Notes: generated from the sequence alone by a model not told the origin. Counted from the first letter of the stretch, positions 45,539 through 55,322 are shown. The stretch: 64,000 nucleotides of DNA from Corticimicrobacter populi (GCF_003123725.1 NZ_QETA01000001.1:930001-994000); one strand, 5' to 3'. Program-made: numbers and translations.

Positions 45539-46921
45539 TCAGTAGCCATTCGGCGTGAAATTCAGGAAGCGCGTGCTCGGTCCCTGGAAGGTCAGTCGCA
45601 CCGTGCCGATAGGGCCGTTACGCTGCTTGCCGATGATGATCTCGGCTGTGCCCTTGTCCGGCGTGTCCGGGTTGTAGACCTCATCACGATAGATGAACAG
45701 GATCAAGTCGGCATCCTGCTCGATAGCACCTGACTCACGCAGATCGCTCATCACGGGCCGCTTGTTGGGACGCTGCTCCAGGCTGCGGTTGAGCTGCGAC
45801 AGCGCAATCAACGGGCAACCCAGTTCCTTGGCCAGGCCTTTCAGCGAACGACTGATTTCGGAAATTTCGGTAGCGCGGTTTTCACCTCCCGAATTGCCCC
45901 CCATCAACTGCATGTAGTCGATGATGATCAGGCCGAGCTGACCGCACTGGCGGGCCAGGCGACGGGCTCGGGCACGCAGTTCCATCGAGTTGAGCGCAGG
46001 CGTCTCGTCGATATACAGCTGGGCCTCCTGCATCTTCTGCACCGCATGCGTCACCCGCGGCCAGTCGTCGTTGGTCAGCTTGCCGGTCCGCAGGCGATGC
46101 TGGTCGAGCAGGCCGACGGAACCCAGCATCCGCATGGCAAGCTGTACGGCACCCATTTCCATCGAGAACACGGCCACCGGCAGCCCCTGCTCGATCGCCA
46201 CGTGTTCGCCGATATTCATCGAAAACGACGTCTTGCCCATCGAGGGACGCCCAGCCACGATCACCAGATCGCCCGGCTGCAGCCCGGATGTCATGCGATC
46301 CAGGTCGTCGAAGCCGGTCGGCACGCCTGTAATGTCGGAATCACCCTCACGGTGGTAAAGCTCATCGATACGTTCGACTACCTGAGTCAGCAATGGCTGG
46401 ATTTCCTGAAAACCGTTGCTGCCACGCGCACCTTCCTGAGCAATCTGGAATACCCGTGATTCCGCCTCGTCCAGCAGTTGGCGGGCTTCCTTGCCCTGCG
46501 GATTGAGCGCACCGGAGGCAATCTCGTCGGCCACCGACACCAGCTTGCGCAGCATGGATCGCTCTCGCACGATTTCTGCATAGCGACGGATATTGGCCGC
46601 GGACGGCGTGTTGTGCGCCAACGCGTTGAGATAAGCCAATCCGCCGGCATCTTCGGATTTGCCAGCGCTATTGAGCGATTCGTGTACCGTAATCACATCG
46701 GCCGGACGAGCCAGATTGATCAGACGGGCGATATGTTGCCAGATTTGGCGATGATCATGGCGGTAGAAATCATCTTCGCCAAGCACATCAGCGATGCGGT
46801 CCCAGGCACCGTTGTCGAGCAGCAGACCGCCCAGGACGGACTGCTCTGCTTCTACCGAATGCGGCGGGACACGAAGATACTCAAGCTGGGAGTCGGGGGT
46901 GGGAGTCGTCTGTTCCATCAT
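45539..46921 (-). CDS. dnaB: Replicative DNA helicase DnaB
   Basis: A 460-residue hexameric helicase of the replication fork. The N-terminal domain reads VPPHSVEAEQSVLGGLLLD; the RecA-like C-terminal domain has Walker A IVAGRPSMGKTSFSMNI, Walker B LIIIDYMQLMGG and the arginine finger region LRESGAIEQDADLILFIYR. It has no intein. Its start overlaps the 3' end of the kinase-like gene by 41 bases and it has no clear SD, so it probably depends on translation of the upstream gene. Confidence 0.97.
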   Translation of the reverse strand: MMEQTTPTPDSQLEYLRVPPHSVEAEQSVLGGLLLDNGAWDRIADVLGEDDFYRHDHRQIWQHIARLINLARPADVITVHESLNSAGKSEDAGGLAYLNALAHNTPSAANIRRYAEIVRERSMLRKLVSVADEIASGALNPQGKEARQLLDEAESRVFQIAQEGARGSNGFQEIQPLLTQVVERIDELYHREGDSDITGVPTGFDDLDRMTSGLQPGDLVIVAGRPSMGKTSFSMNIGEHVAIEQGLPVAVFSMEMGAVQLAMRMLGSVGLLDQHRLRTGKLTNDDWPRVTHAVQKMQEAQLYIDETPALNSMELRARARRLARQCGQLGLIIIDYMQLMGGNSGGENRATEISEISRSLKGLAKELGCPLIALSQLNRSLEQRPNKRPVMSDLRESGAIEQDADLILFIYRDEVYNPDTPDKGTAEIIIGKQRNGPIGTVRLTFQGPSTRFLNFTPNGY

Positions 46922-47732
46922 TCAGAAGCAATTTCATCACGGCGCCACTGCGCACGAAGGCCTGCACGTCACGCCCCGGAATCCTGGCCAACAACCGCAA
47001 CAGCCAGGAAATCCGGCGAAAAATCCGCCCAATACGTACCAGTGCAGCCCTGACTGCCGGTTCGGGATGGGCCTGCAGGTAGGTATACAGCACATGCTGC
47101 CCCAGGCGCAACATGTCGTCGGCAGGATAACGAGGAGACATCATGACCGACTGGAGCATCTGGAAAAAATCATAGGCTTGAATCGCTGCCAACGGCAGCA
47201 CATCCCCCGCCGATTCCTCAAAATCAATGCGCCATATCTGCCCATCCTGTCCAAGCGTGAGATTGCGCAACTGCGCCCCGCCATGCCAGAATCCCTCGCG
47301 ATGAAAACGTGCCGTGTCCTGCACAGCGCGATCGAGCCAATGCAGACGTGCCGGCATATCCGCATCACGCAAGACATCGGTCAGGACGTCGCCCACATTG
47401 CGCATCACCAGAATATCGGGCGTGGACAACAGAACCTCAGGCACACGCTGACCATGCGCAAACAAATACTGGAGGCGCCGACCTTCGGCCTGTATATCAT
47501 TGTGCAACAAGGCAGCAGGAGCCGGCCTGACACCAAACAGCCAGCCACATACGCGCGACATCAGCCAGGCCCGAGCCCGTTTCGCCCACAAGGCCACGCG
47601 ACCCAGCGCATAGGCCTCGCGCCGTTTGATCACATAACGACCATCGGGCAGATCGATCTCGTCGATCCGTTCACCCTTCCAGTTGTCGGCATTGTCCAGC
47701 CAGCGGCGAAGATGTTCGGGCAGCGCGTCCAT
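46881..47732 (-). CDS. Degenerate lipopolysaccharide-kinase-like protein
   Basis: A 283-residue protein with a kinase-like fold of the Kdo/WaaP or BUD32 style. A likely nucleotide Lys is in YVIKRREA (Lys36). The catalytic loop reads FWHGGAQLRN: the usual HGD aspartate is Gly. The metal-binding motif IDFEE (Asp170) is kept. It therefore resembles a pseudokinase, or an atypical enzyme. An internal hydrophobic stretch (RAWLMSRVCGWLFGV) may bind membrane. It lies between rplI (other side of a terminator) and dnaB, whose start it overlaps. The function is unknown. Confidence 0.8.
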   Translation of the reverse strand: MDALPEHLRRWLDNADNWKGERIDEIDLPDGRYVIKRREAYALGRVALWAKRARAWLMSRVCGWLFGVRPAPAALLHNDIQAEGRRLQYLFAHGQRVPEVLLSTPDILVMRNVGDVLTDVLRDADMPARLHWLDRAVQDTARFHREGFWHGGAQLRNLTLGQDGQIWRIDFEESAGDVLPLAAIQAYDFFQMLQSVMMSPRYPADDMLRLGQHVLYTYLQAHPEPAVRAALVRIGRIFRRISWLLRLLARIPGRDVQAFVRSGAVMKLLLNDGTDDSHPRLPA

Positions 47733-47749
47733 AGGCCATTATAGAAATG

Positions 47750-47775
47750 AAAAAGCCGGCCAGGGCCGGCTTTTT
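47750..47775 (-). terminator. Rho-independent terminator of the rpsF operon
   Basis: AAAAAGCCGGC and GCCGGCTTTTT form a GC-rich hairpin with a T tract on the minus strand, 51 bases after the rplI stop. Confidence 0.85.
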
Positions 47776-47826
47776 GGATGCGTGGTCACGACCCCGCTGA
47801 CGGGGCCATGCAACACAGCAGACAGA

Positions 47827-48282
47827 TCAGGCCACGTCGCCTTCGACCTGCACCTTGATGCTGGCCTGCACGTCGGTGTGCAGGGCAACGATCACGTCGA
47901 ATTCACCGGTGGTCTTGAGCGGACCTTCCGGCAGGCGAACCTGCACCTTCTCGACGGTGTCGAAACCGGCTTCGCGCAGTGCGCTGGCGATATCGGCGTT
48001 GGTGACGGAACCGAACAGACGGCCATCGACACCGGCCTTCTGGACCAGCTTGAGCACATACTCGTTCAGGCGGGCAGCCACTGCCTCGGCAGCAGCCAGC
48101 CTTTCAGCCTGCAGCTTTTCGAGTTCGGCGCGGCGCGCTTCGAATTCCTTCAGTGCCGCTTCGGTGGCACGACGGGCCTTTTTCTGGGGGATCAGATAGT
48201 TGCGAGCGTAACCGTTACGCACGCGGACCACATCGCCCAGGTTGCCCAGGTTGGCGAGTTTTTCGAGCAGAATGACTTGCAT
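47827..48282 (-). CDS. rplI: 50S ribosomal protein L9
   Basis: A 151-residue ribosomal protein. It begins [19 protein letters not shown], with the conserved [15 protein letters not shown]; the C-terminal domain has [16 protein letters not shown]. It is the last gene of rpsF-priB-rpsR-rplI and lies 15 bases after rpsR. Confidence 0.98.
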   Translation of the reverse strand: MQVILLEKLANLGNLGDVVRVRNGYARNYLIPQKKARRATEAALKEFEARRAELEKLQAERLAAAEAVAARLNEYVLKLVQKAGVDGRLFGSVTNADIASALREAGFDTVEKVQVRLPEGPLKTTGEFDVIVALHTDVQASIKVQVEGDVA

Positions 48283-48297
48283 TTCCAGGCCTCCAGC

Positions 48298-48570
48298 TTA
48301 TTTGTGGTTGTCGGTGTAAGGCAACAGGGCCAGGAAGCGCGCGCGCTTGACGGCCGTGTCGAGCTGGCGCTGGTAGTGCGCCTTGGTGCCCGTCAGGCGG
48401 GCCGGGATGATCTTGCCGTTTTCCTGGATGAAATCACGCAGGGTGTCCAGATCCTTGTAATCGATCTCTTCGACACCGGCTGCCGTGAAGCGGCAGAACT
48501 TACGACGCTTGAACAGCGGGTTCTGCTGGGTGAACTTGCGTTTTTCCTTGCGTTTTCCGAAGAAAGCCAT
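48298..48570 (-). CDS. rpsR: 30S ribosomal protein S18
   Basis: A 90-residue ribosomal protein with [20 protein letters not shown] and the C-terminal [18 protein letters not shown]. It binds S6 on the platform of the small subunit. Position in the operon is standard. Confidence 0.98.
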   Translation of the reverse strand: MAFFGKRKEKRKFTQQNPLFKRRKFCRFTAAGVEEIDYKDLDTLRDFIQENGKIIPARLTGTKAHYQRQLDTAVKRARFLALLPYTDNHK

Positions 48571-48632
48571 GATATGCCTCTTATTTCAATTTTCGGGCGT
48601 GCCCGAATGTTCGTATATCGCCAGCCAGAAGT

Positions 48633-48950
48633 TCAGGCGCTCTGGATGCCGACACTTGCCGGCTGCACCCTGGCCTGTTGCAGATGAAATTTGACTTTCA
48701 TCGAGCCTTTACGCGTTGCTGCCAGGAATCCCCTGGCTTGCAGCACCGAACCGGCCCCCGCATGTTGCAGCGACACGGCGAGATCGCCCAGTGCCACCGC
48801 ATCCAGCGTACAACTTACCTTGCGTGCCATTCCAGCCTCGATCTGTTCGGAATCATGCTGCAGCACCAGCTCCAGCACCGGGATACCCACCGGCGTGTAG
48901 CGCATGGGCTGGCATTCGATGATTACCGCTGCCAGATCGAACCTGTTCAC
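48633..48950 (-). CDS. priB: Primosomal replication protein PriB
   Basis: A 105-residue single-stranded-DNA-binding OB-fold protein that acts in PriA-dependent replication restart. The core shows MRYTPVGIPVLELVLQHDSE and ARKVSCTLDAVALGDLA. It starts with GTG and no strong SD, 19 bases after rpsF, in the position usual for beta- and gammaproteobacteria. Confidence 0.92.
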   Translation of the reverse strand: MNRFDLAAVIIECQPMRYTPVGIPVLELVLQHDSEQIEAGMARKVSCTLDAVALGDLAVSLQHAGAGSVLQARGFLAATRKGSMKVKFHLQQARVQPASVGIQSA

Positions 48951-48969
48951 TTTTTAGCTGGTTGCGAAT

Positions 48970-49368
48970 TTATTCCGACTGGTTGCTGCTGTCGTCCGCA
49001 TCAGCTGCGGCGGCGGCTTCCGTGGACACCTTGCGCGCTTCTTCGCGCTCGACCGACTTCATCATGGTCGAGGGCTCGGTGTGTGCCTTCTTGGTCTTGA
49101 TGACCAGGTGGCGCAGCACGGCGTCGTTGTAGCGGAAGGCGTGCTCCAGCTCGTCGAGCGTGGGCTGGTCGCACTCGATGTTGACGCAGACGTAGTGGGC
49201 CTTGACCAGCTTCTGGATCGGGTAGGCCAGTTGGCGGCGACCCCAATCTTCGAGACGGTGCACCTTGCCGCCAGCGGCAGTGACCACGCCTTGATAGCGT
49301 TCGATCATGGCGGGCACTTGCTCGCTTTGATCGGGATGCACGATAAACACTACTTCGTAGTGACGCAT
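48970..49368 (-). CDS. rpsF: 30S ribosomal protein S6
   Basis: A 132-residue ribosomal protein ([36 protein letters not shown]) with an acidic C-terminal tail ([15 protein letters not shown]). The SD AAGGAGTCTAC precedes the ATG at 49368; a longer frame to 49461 was rejected. A hairpin lies in the leader. It is the first gene of the operon. Confidence 0.97.
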   Translation of the reverse strand: MRHYEVVFIVHPDQSEQVPAMIERYQGVVTAAGGKVHRLEDWGRRQLAYPIQKLVKAHYVCVNIECDQPTLDELEHAFRYNDAVLRHLVIKTKKAHTEPSTMMKSVEREEARKVSTEAAAAADADDSSNQSE

Positions 49369-49391
49369 GTAGACTCCTTGAGGATGTTCCA

Positions 49392-49414
49392 CCTGCGCGC
49401 CCCATGCGCACAGG
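49392..49414 (-). promoter_or_regulatory. Hairpin in the rpsF leader
   Basis: On the minus strand CCTGTGCGC, a 5-base loop (ATGGG) and GCGCGCAGG form a 9-bp stem (one G-T pair) 24 bases before the rpsF start codon. It could be part of an S6:S18 autoregulatory leader, but the characteristic CCG bulge was not found. Confidence 0.35.
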
Positions 49415-49546
49415 CAAGTAACAGCCCGCCCAGCCCGCCTTTTGCATGCACATCCGCGCACAAAAAGCCAACCAAGTCGAGCAAGAAACCCGGCATTATT
49501 GCCTGTTTCCAGAAAAATTACAAGACCTGCCCATCGACAGACTGGC

Positions 49547-50356
49547 TCAGATCGCTGTCCCGCCCTCGACTACCGCATAGGCGGAGTGATTGTGGATGGA
49601 TTCGAAATTCTCGGCCTGCACCTGATAGCCACGCACACCGGGCTGGGCCGCAACACGCACAGCCACATCGCGCACCAGATCCTCGACGAATTTCGGATTG
49701 TCATAGGCGCGCTCGGTGACGTATTTTTCGTCAGGACGCTTGAGCAGCCCCCACAGTTCGCACGAACCTTCGCGCTCGATCACGCCAATCAGTTGATCAA
49801 GATCGATGTCGCTATCCAGCAGCACCTTGACCGTGACATGGGAGCGCTGGTTGTGCGCCCCATACTCGGAGATAGTCTTGGAACACGGACACAGGCTGGT
49901 GACTGGCACCAGTACGGTCAGCACGAAATCAACCCCATGCTCGCGGGACGCGCGCGCCAGAAAATTGACCTGGTAATCCAGCAGACTGCGCACACCTGAA
50001 ATCGGCGCGGCCTTTTCCACAAAATACGGAAAAGAGACTTCGATATCGCCTTTTTCGGCATGCAGGAGTTCCAGCATCTCGCTTGCCATGTTGCCGAAGC
50101 GGCTGCGATCCAGCGGTGTACTGCGGTATTGCTCCAGCAGCGCAATGAAGCGTGACATGTGCGTGCCCTTCTCCGTCGCGGGCAGCGCCACGGTCAGGGT
50201 CCAGTCACCCACCGTGGCCTGCGCACCCGAAGCCGACGCAACCTGAAGAGGATGCCGCACGCTGCGGATCCCTACGCGCTGGATCGGCACCTGCCGGGTA
50301 TCCTGCGAACTTTGTACATCCGGCATGGCTGCCGGTGCTGCTGCGGAAGTATTCAT
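49547..50356 (-). CDS. folE2: GTP cyclohydrolase FolE2
   Basis: A 269-residue enzyme making dihydroneopterin triphosphate from GTP, the first step of folate synthesis, in the zinc-independent FolE2 family. Family signatures: [15 protein letters not shown] at the N-terminus, the catalytic-cysteine region [20 protein letters not shown] and the C-terminal [16 protein letters not shown]. The ATG at 50356 is the frame start. FolE2 genes are often induced under zinc limitation via Zur; a palindromic region upstream may be relevant. Confidence 0.94.
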   Translation of the reverse strand: MNTSAAAPAAMPDVQSSQDTRQVPIQRVGIRSVRHPLQVASASGAQATVGDWTLTVALPATEKGTHMSRFIALLEQYRSTPLDRSRFGNMASEMLELLHAEKGDIEVSFPYFVEKAAPISGVRSLLDYQVNFLARASREHGVDFVLTVLVPVTSLCPCSKTISEYGAHNQRSHVTVKVLLDSDIDLDQLIGVIEREGSCELWGLLKRPDEKYVTERAYDNPKFVEDLVRDVAVRVAAQPGVRGYQVQAENFESIHNHSAYAVVEGGTAI

Positions 50357-50457
50357 GACTCACCTGCTGCGAAACGGCTCACACCGCTCCGGATAAGAAA
50401 GGAAAGGGACATTATCCAACAAACGCCGGATACGTTCCGGCAAAGACCCTGCCAAGC

Positions 50458-50492
50458 AGAATGTTTATGCGCGTTTTATGCATAAACATTCT
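50458..50492. promoter_or_regulatory. 13-bp inverted repeat upstream of folE2
   Basis: AGAATGTTTATGC, a 9-base spacer and GCATAAACATTCT form a perfect palindrome 102-136 bases before the folE2 start. It also contains GTTTTATGCATAAAC, a near-palindrome reminiscent of Zur-type AT-rich operators. It may be an operator or a weak stem structure. Confidence 0.4.
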
Positions 50493-50537
50493 CACATAGA
50501 CTTTGGCAATTGTTTTACTTATTTTGATAGCCAAATC

Positions 50538-50582
50538 AAAAATAGTCAAACACCTATGCCGGCACCTGCCCGGCATAGGTGT
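50538..50582 (-). terminator. Rho-independent terminator after dxs
   Basis: ACACCTATGCCGG, a 7-base loop and CCGGCATAGGTGT form a 13-bp stem just after the dxs stop. The minus strand continues TTTGACTATTTTTG, a loose T-rich tract. Confidence 0.7.
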
Positions 50583-50585
50583 CGC

Positions 50586-52469
50586 TCACGAGACAAAACG
50601 TGCGCGGATCGAAGCCTCAATGCCCACGGCGTCGAGCCCCAGTTGCGCCCACAGCGCATTCTGGTCACCATGATCGATGAAACGGTCCGGCAGCCCCAGT
50701 TGCAGCACCGGCACCGACAGTCCAAGTGAATTGAGGGCTTCGCATACTGCGCTGCCGGCTCCGCCCATGATGCAGCCATCCTCCAGCGTCACCAGGCTCT
50801 GGTGCGTGGCCGCGATCTGTTGCAGCAGCTCGACATCGAGGGGTTTGGCAAACCGCATATCGACCAGTGTGGCATCCAGCCTTTCGGCGGCTGTCAGTGC
50901 AGCCTGCGCAAGCGTACCAAAAGCCAGGATGGCAATGTCCTGCCCCTGTCGACGCAACACGCCTTTGCCCAGCGGTACCTCGCCCAGCCCAGGCTCGATC
51001 ACCGCACCACAACCGGCACCACGGGGATAGCGAACCGCCGCCGGCCCGGCGTAGTGGTAGCAGGTGCTCAGCAACAGGCGCGCCTCGTTCTCGTCAGACG
51101 GCGTGGCGATCACCATATTGGGAATGCAGCGCATGAAGGCAATGTCATAGTTGCCGGCATGCGTCGCACCATCTGCCCCCACCAGCCCTGCCCGGTCCAG
51201 TGCGAACGTCACGTCAAGATCCTGCAACGCCACATCATGGATCAGTTGATCGTAGGCACGCTGCAAAAACGTGGAATAGATCGCCACCACGGGTTTCTGG
51301 CCCTCACAGGCCAGCCCTGCTGCAAAGGTCACCGCATGCTGCTCGGCAATGCCCACGTCGAAATAGCGGCGGGGAAAGCGCTTCTCGAACTCGACCAGGC
51401 CACTGCCCTCGCGCATCGCCGGCGTAATGCCGATCAAGCGCGAGTCTTGCGCTGCCATGTCGCACAGCCAGTCGCCAAACACCTGAGTGAATGTGGTTCT
51501 GGGCGGAGCCACAGGCGGCTGGATGCCCAGCGCAGGATCGAATTTGCCCGGTCCGTGGTACAGCACGGGATCGGCTTCGGCCCGCTTGTAACCATGCCCC
51601 TTGCGGGTCACGACATGCAGGAATTGCAGACCCGGCAACGCCTTTAGATTCTGTAACGTCGGCACCAGCGCATCAAGGTCATGACCATCGATGGGACCGA
51701 CATAGTTGAAACCGAGTTCCTCGAACAGGGTCGCCGGCACCACCAGTCCCTTGGCATGCCCTTCCAGCCGGCGCGCCAGTTCGAACACAGGCGGCACATG
51801 CTGCAGCACGGCCTTGCCGACATTGCGAGCGGTCGCATAGAAACGCCCTGACATCAGTCGGGCCAGGTAACGATTGAGGGCCCCCACCGGCGGCGAAATC
51901 GACATGTCGTTATCATTGAGGATGACCAGCATGTCGATATCCGGCGTGACACCGGCATTGTTCATAGCCTCGAACGCCATGCCGGCCGTCATCGCGCCAT
52001 CGCCAATGACGGCCACATGCTGGCGCGCCACGCCGCTGTTGCGCGACGCCACCGCCATGCCCAGCGCCGCCGAGATGGACGTGGAAGAGTGTGCCGTACC
52101 GAAAGCGTCGTACTCCGACTCGCTGCGCTTGGGGAAACCGGAAATACCATCCTGTTGGCGCAGCGTGGCCATGGCCTCACGCCGCCCCGTCAGGATTTTG
52201 TGCGGGTATGTCTGATGCCCGACATCCCAGACAATCCGGTCGTCAGGTGTGTCATAGACATGATGCAGAGCCACCGTCAGCTCGACGGTACCGAGATTCG
52301 ATGACAGATGTCCACCTGTACGCGATACGGAATCGATTACATAGTGCCGCACTTCATCGGCCAGTTGTCGCAGACTGCGGCGATCCAGCAGCCGGACATC
52401 GGCAGGCGAGTCAATGCGCTCCAGCAGTGAATAGGAAGTCTGTGTCGTCATGGTGTCGTTTTCGCTCAT
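50586..52469 (-). CDS. dxs: 1-deoxy-D-xylulose-5-phosphate synthase
   Basis: A 627-residue thiamine diphosphate enzyme, the first step of the MEP route to isoprenoids. TPP motif: [18 protein letters not shown]; other signatures: [34 protein letters not shown] and [14 protein letters not shown]. The ATG at 52469 overlaps the ispA stop (TGATG). It is downstream of xseB and ispA on the same strand, the classical order. Confidence 0.97.
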   Translation of the reverse strand: MSENDTMTTQTSYSLLERIDSPADVRLLDRRSLRQLADEVRHYVIDSVSRTGGHLSSNLGTVELTVALHHVYDTPDDRIVWDVGHQTYPHKILTGRREAMATLRQQDGISGFPKRSESEYDAFGTAHSSTSISAALGMAVASRNSGVARQHVAVIGDGAMTAGMAFEAMNNAGVTPDIDMLVILNDNDMSISPPVGALNRYLARLMSGRFYATARNVGKAVLQHVPPVFELARRLEGHAKGLVVPATLFEELGFNYVGPIDGHDLDALVPTLQNLKALPGLQFLHVVTRKGHGYKRAEADPVLYHGPGKFDPALGIQPPVAPPRTTFTQVFGDWLCDMAAQDSRLIGITPAMREGSGLVEFEKRFPRRYFDVGIAEQHAVTFAAGLACEGQKPVVAIYSTFLQRAYDQLIHDVALQDLDVTFALDRAGLVGADGATHAGNYDIAFMRCIPNMVIATPSDENEARLLLSTCYHYAGPAAVRYPRGAGCGAVIEPGLGEVPLGKGVLRRQGQDIAILAFGTLAQAALTAAERLDATLVDMRFAKPLDVELLQQIAATHQSLVTLEDGCIMGGAGSAVCEALNSLGLSVPVLQLGLPDRFIDHGDQNALWAQLGLDAVGIEASIRARFVS

Positions 52470-53392
52470 CAACGCTCCCGCGCCACGATGAAATCGGCCA
52501 AAGCGGCAAGATTGGCCGCTGCACCGCCCAGGGGAGCAATTGCCTCGTGTGCCTGGCGTCGCAATCCGGCAGCCAGTTCGCGAGCCGGCTCCAGCCCCAG
52601 CAATGAAACATAGGTCGGTTTGTTGTCTGCCTGATCCTTGCCTGCCGTCTTGCCCAGCACTGCTGTGTCAGCCGTCACATCAAGGATGTCATCCACAATC
52701 TGGAAGGCCAGCCCGATGGCGCGTGCATAGCTGCGCAACGCCTGACGCTGCGGCGAACTGGCGGCCGCCACAATGCCGCCCAGCATGACGCTGGCCTCCA
52801 GCATGGCACCGGTCTTGAGGGCGTGCATGTTTTCCAGCTCCGGCTGTGTCATGCCCAGCCCCACATGGGCCAGATCGATGGCCTGTCCGCCCGCCATGCC
52901 GCGACTGCCCGCAGCAACAGCCAGCGTATGCACGGCCTGCACGATCAGGGCCGGGGCAATCGGCATTTCTGCCAACCACTCGAAGGCCAGTGGCTGCAGC
53001 GCATCCCCCGCCAGCATGGCAGTCGCTTCACCGAACCGGATATGCGCAGTCGGCTGACCGCGACGCAAGGCGTCATCATCCATGCACGGCAGGTCATCAT
53101 GTACCAGCGAGTAGGCATGAATCAGCTCAACTGCGGCCGCTGCACGATCAAGCCCGGCCTCGACGGCCGTCGCGCCCGCCGGATTGTTCAGACAGGTCTG
53201 CCCGGCCGCATATACCAGCAGCGCCCTGACCCGCTTGCCACCACCCAGCACGGCATAGCGCATTGCCTCGTGCAACGCGGTCGGCTCGCGGTCGGCCGGG
53301 ACCAGCCAGTTGTCCATGACCTGTTCGACGCGGCTGATGCGCTCACGCACCCAGCCGTCGAAACGGTCCGTCTGATAATGAATCGGACTCAC
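52469..53392 (-). CDS. ispA: Farnesyl diphosphate synthase (geranyltranstransferase)
   Basis: A 307-residue prenyltransferase. First Asp-rich motif: [17 protein letters not shown]; second: [30 protein letters not shown] follows. The product FPP feeds quinone, undecaprenyl and squalene (hpnCDE) synthesis. It overlaps xseB by 4 bases and dxs by 1 base, so the three are translated as a unit. Confidence 0.96.
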   Translation of the reverse strand: MSPIHYQTDRFDGWVRERISRVEQVMDNWLVPADREPTALHEAMRYAVLGGGKRVRALLVYAAGQTCLNNPAGATAVEAGLDRAAAAVELIHAYSLVHDDLPCMDDDALRRGQPTAHIRFGEATAMLAGDALQPLAFEWLAEMPIAPALIVQAVHTLAVAAGSRGMAGGQAIDLAHVGLGMTQPELENMHALKTGAMLEASVMLGGIVAAASSPQRQALRSYARAIGLAFQIVDDILDVTADTAVLGKTAGKDQADNKPTYVSLLGLEPARELAAGLRRQAHEAIAPLGGAAANLAALADFIVARER

Positions 53393-53622
53393 GCACGTTC
53401 TCCAGTCGCCTGCTCCAGCGGCCGCAGCAGATCCTGCTCCAGCACCTTGACCTGCTGTTCGGCCTGCTCGAGCTGCTGCTGGCAGGTCCGGGCCAGAGCC
53501 ACGCCACGCTGGTAGGCTTCGAGCGAGCGCTCAAGAGGCATATCGCCACGCTCCATGGCCGCCGCAAGCTGCTCCAGTTCTGACAGGGCAGCTTCGAATC
53601 CTTGCGGTTGATCTGTACTCAA
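53389..53622 (-). CDS. xseB: Exodeoxyribonuclease VII small subunit
   Basis: A 77-residue helical subunit of ExoVII (FEAALSELEQLAAAMERGD, MPLERSLEAYQRGVALAR). The start is a TTG at 53622 with GGAGG five to six bases upstream; no ATG fits the start of the domain. The C-terminal part (EQAEQQVKVLEQDLL) is typical. XseA is encoded elsewhere. Confidence 0.92.
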   Translation of the reverse strand: MSTDQPQGFEAALSELEQLAAAMERGDMPLERSLEAYQRGVALARTCQQQLEQAEQQVKVLEQDLLRPLEQATGERA

Positions 53623-53816
53623 GTACGCCTCCGTGGAGCAACGATAAAAAAGCGATTGTACAAAGAAGCACGCCGCTTGCAGCAAGAACCCACCCTGCAA
53701 TGGCGGGAAGCGCAGGGGCCATGGGGTACAATTGCCCCCTTTCTTCGCGCCTGCGCGGACGCATGAACGGCGTGCCGTCCCGCAGGCTTCACTGTCATGG
53801 CGGAGGGAAATCCCTG

Positions 53817-54959
53817 ATGACCGCACGCGACCGCATCGCGCTACCCCGTACCCAGTTGCCTGTCGAAGCCTATTTCGACGAAGCCCGCCTGCAGCGGGAA
53901 CAGGAACTGATTTTCAAGCAATCCGCGCTCTACGCCGGGCACACCAGCATGGTGCCCGATCCCGGCGACTGGCGCACGCTGGCGCACGAGCGCAACGGTC
54001 GCATCCTCATCCATCAACCTGCCGGGCAACACGCCCTGCTCTCCAACGTCTGCCGCCATCGCCAGGCCCTCATGCTGGGCGGTGAGGCTGGCCGCGTCGA
54101 CGGCCCGATCCATGATCGGGGCAATCTGCGCGACACCGGCGGCAATATCGTCTGTCCACTGCATCGCTGGACCTACAACGGTGAAGGCGAACTGCTGGGT
54201 GCGCCTCAGTTCGACAGCAAACCCTGCCTGAACCTGCAGCGATTTCCACTGCAATCCTGTCATGGGTTGCTGTTCGAAGGCCCGCGCAATGCGGCAGGCG
54301 ACCTCGGTCATCTTTTCTCGCGGCCCGAATTCGATTTCTCTGATTACGTACTTGATCACGTCGAACTCCACCAGTGCAACTACAACTGGAAGACGTTCAT
54401 CGAAGTCTACCTGGAAGACTATCACGTCGGCCCCTTCCACCCCGGACTGGGTCGCTTCGTCACCTGTGATGACCTGCAATGGGAGTTCGGCGACTGGCAC
54501 AGCCTGCAGCGGGTCGGTGTCCACCAGGCACTCTCTCAGCCGGGCTCGGACATCTACAGCCAGTGGCATGATCGACTGCTTGAATACCGGGAAGGCCAGG
54601 CACCGGACTTCGGCGCACGCTGGGTCACATATTTTCCGACCCACATGATCGAACTGTATCCTCATGTGCTGGTGCTGTCGACGCTGTATCCCCAAGGCCC
54701 GCAGGAAACGCTCAACGTGGTCGAGTTCTACTACCCGGAAGAAATCGCCGCATTCGAGCGCGAGTTCGTCGAAGCACAGCGTGCTGCCTACATGGAAACC
54801 GCCATCGAGGATGATGAGATCGCCGAACGCATGGATGCGGGCCGGCTGGCACTGTTCAAGCGAGGCATCTCCGAAGCCGGCCCCTACCAATCACCGATGG
54901 AAGACGGCATGCGCCACTTCCACGAATGGTACCGCCGCGTGATGGGCGAGCCCGCCTGA
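53817..54959 (+). CDS. Rieske-type ring-hydroxylating oxygenase, alpha-subunit-like
   Basis: A 380-residue protein with an N-terminal Rieske domain and a C-terminal catalytic domain with mononuclear iron. The Rieske ligands are Cys79-x-His81 (NVCRHRQALML) and Cys113-x2-His116 (VCPLHRWTY). They are 31 residues apart rather than the usual 16-17, because of an insertion (EAGRVDGPIHDRGNLRDTGG). The catalytic iron site is EDYHVGPFHPG (His203, His208). The substrate is unknown. No reductase or beta-subunit gene is near. GGAGGG lies before the ATG. It faces xseB on the other strand. Confidence 0.9.
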   Translation: MTARDRIALPRTQLPVEAYFDEARLQREQELIFKQSALYAGHTSMVPDPGDWRTLAHERNGRILIHQPAGQHALLSNVCRHRQALMLGGEAGRVDGPIHDRGNLRDTGGNIVCPLHRWTYNGEGELLGAPQFDSKPCLNLQRFPLQSCHGLLFEGPRNAAGDLGHLFSRPEFDFSDYVLDHVELHQCNYNWKTFIEVYLEDYHVGPFHPGLGRFVTCDDLQWEFGDWHSLQRVGVHQALSQPGSDIYSQWHDRLLEYREGQAPDFGARWVTYFPTHMIELYPHVLVLSTLYPQGPQETLNVVEFYYPEEIAAFEREFVEAQRAAYMETAIEDDEIAERMDAGRLALFKRGISEAGPYQSPMEDGMRHFHEWYRRVMGEPA

Positions 54960-55282
54960 TGGCAGACTGCCTGGTCGAGGTGACTCGGGACAGCGTCTGC
55001 ATGGGGGATGATGTCGATGCCCCCCACTTCCTGCGGCTTGCCCTGCCCGTAACCGTAACGCTGAAGGATGTGTTCCTGATGCTGGCAGAGAAGCATTATC
55101 TGCCTGGGATTGCAGGACAACACCATTACTGGGAAGCCTGGAGCGCAGGAAGATTGCTGGCGTCATTCACGGGTAACAGTGCAACACCCGAGCATTCTGC
55201 CTGCCTGATCGAGAAACTTGCCGAACATGCCACGGATGGAAAGTTCGGCATTGAATTCAAATACTACAGCGCGACGACCTGA
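54959..55282 (+). CDS. Unknown small protein of the post-Rieske cassette
   Basis: A 107-residue protein with no signal peptide or membrane segment. It begins ADCLVEVTRDSVCMGDD and ends FGIEFKYYSATT, with a conserved-looking centre KHYLPGIAGQHHYWEAWSAG. I do not recognise a named family; the style resembles small immunity-like proteins, which is inference. It overlaps the oxygenase stop (TGATG), so it is probably translated from the same transcript. The next gene begins 40 bases later. Confidence 0.7.
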   Translation: MADCLVEVTRDSVCMGDDVDAPHFLRLALPVTVTLKDVFLMLAEKHYLPGIAGQHHYWEAWSAGRLLASFTGNSATPEHSACLIEKLAEHATDGKFGIEFKYYSATT

Positions 55283-55322
55283 GCATGCAGCTGTCTATAG
55301 CCACCTTGCGTGCAAATCAACC

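Noticed and set aside
53841-54890. A 349-codon open frame on the minus strand
   Set aside because: It is antisense to the Rieske oxygenase, which has both iron-ligand motifs.
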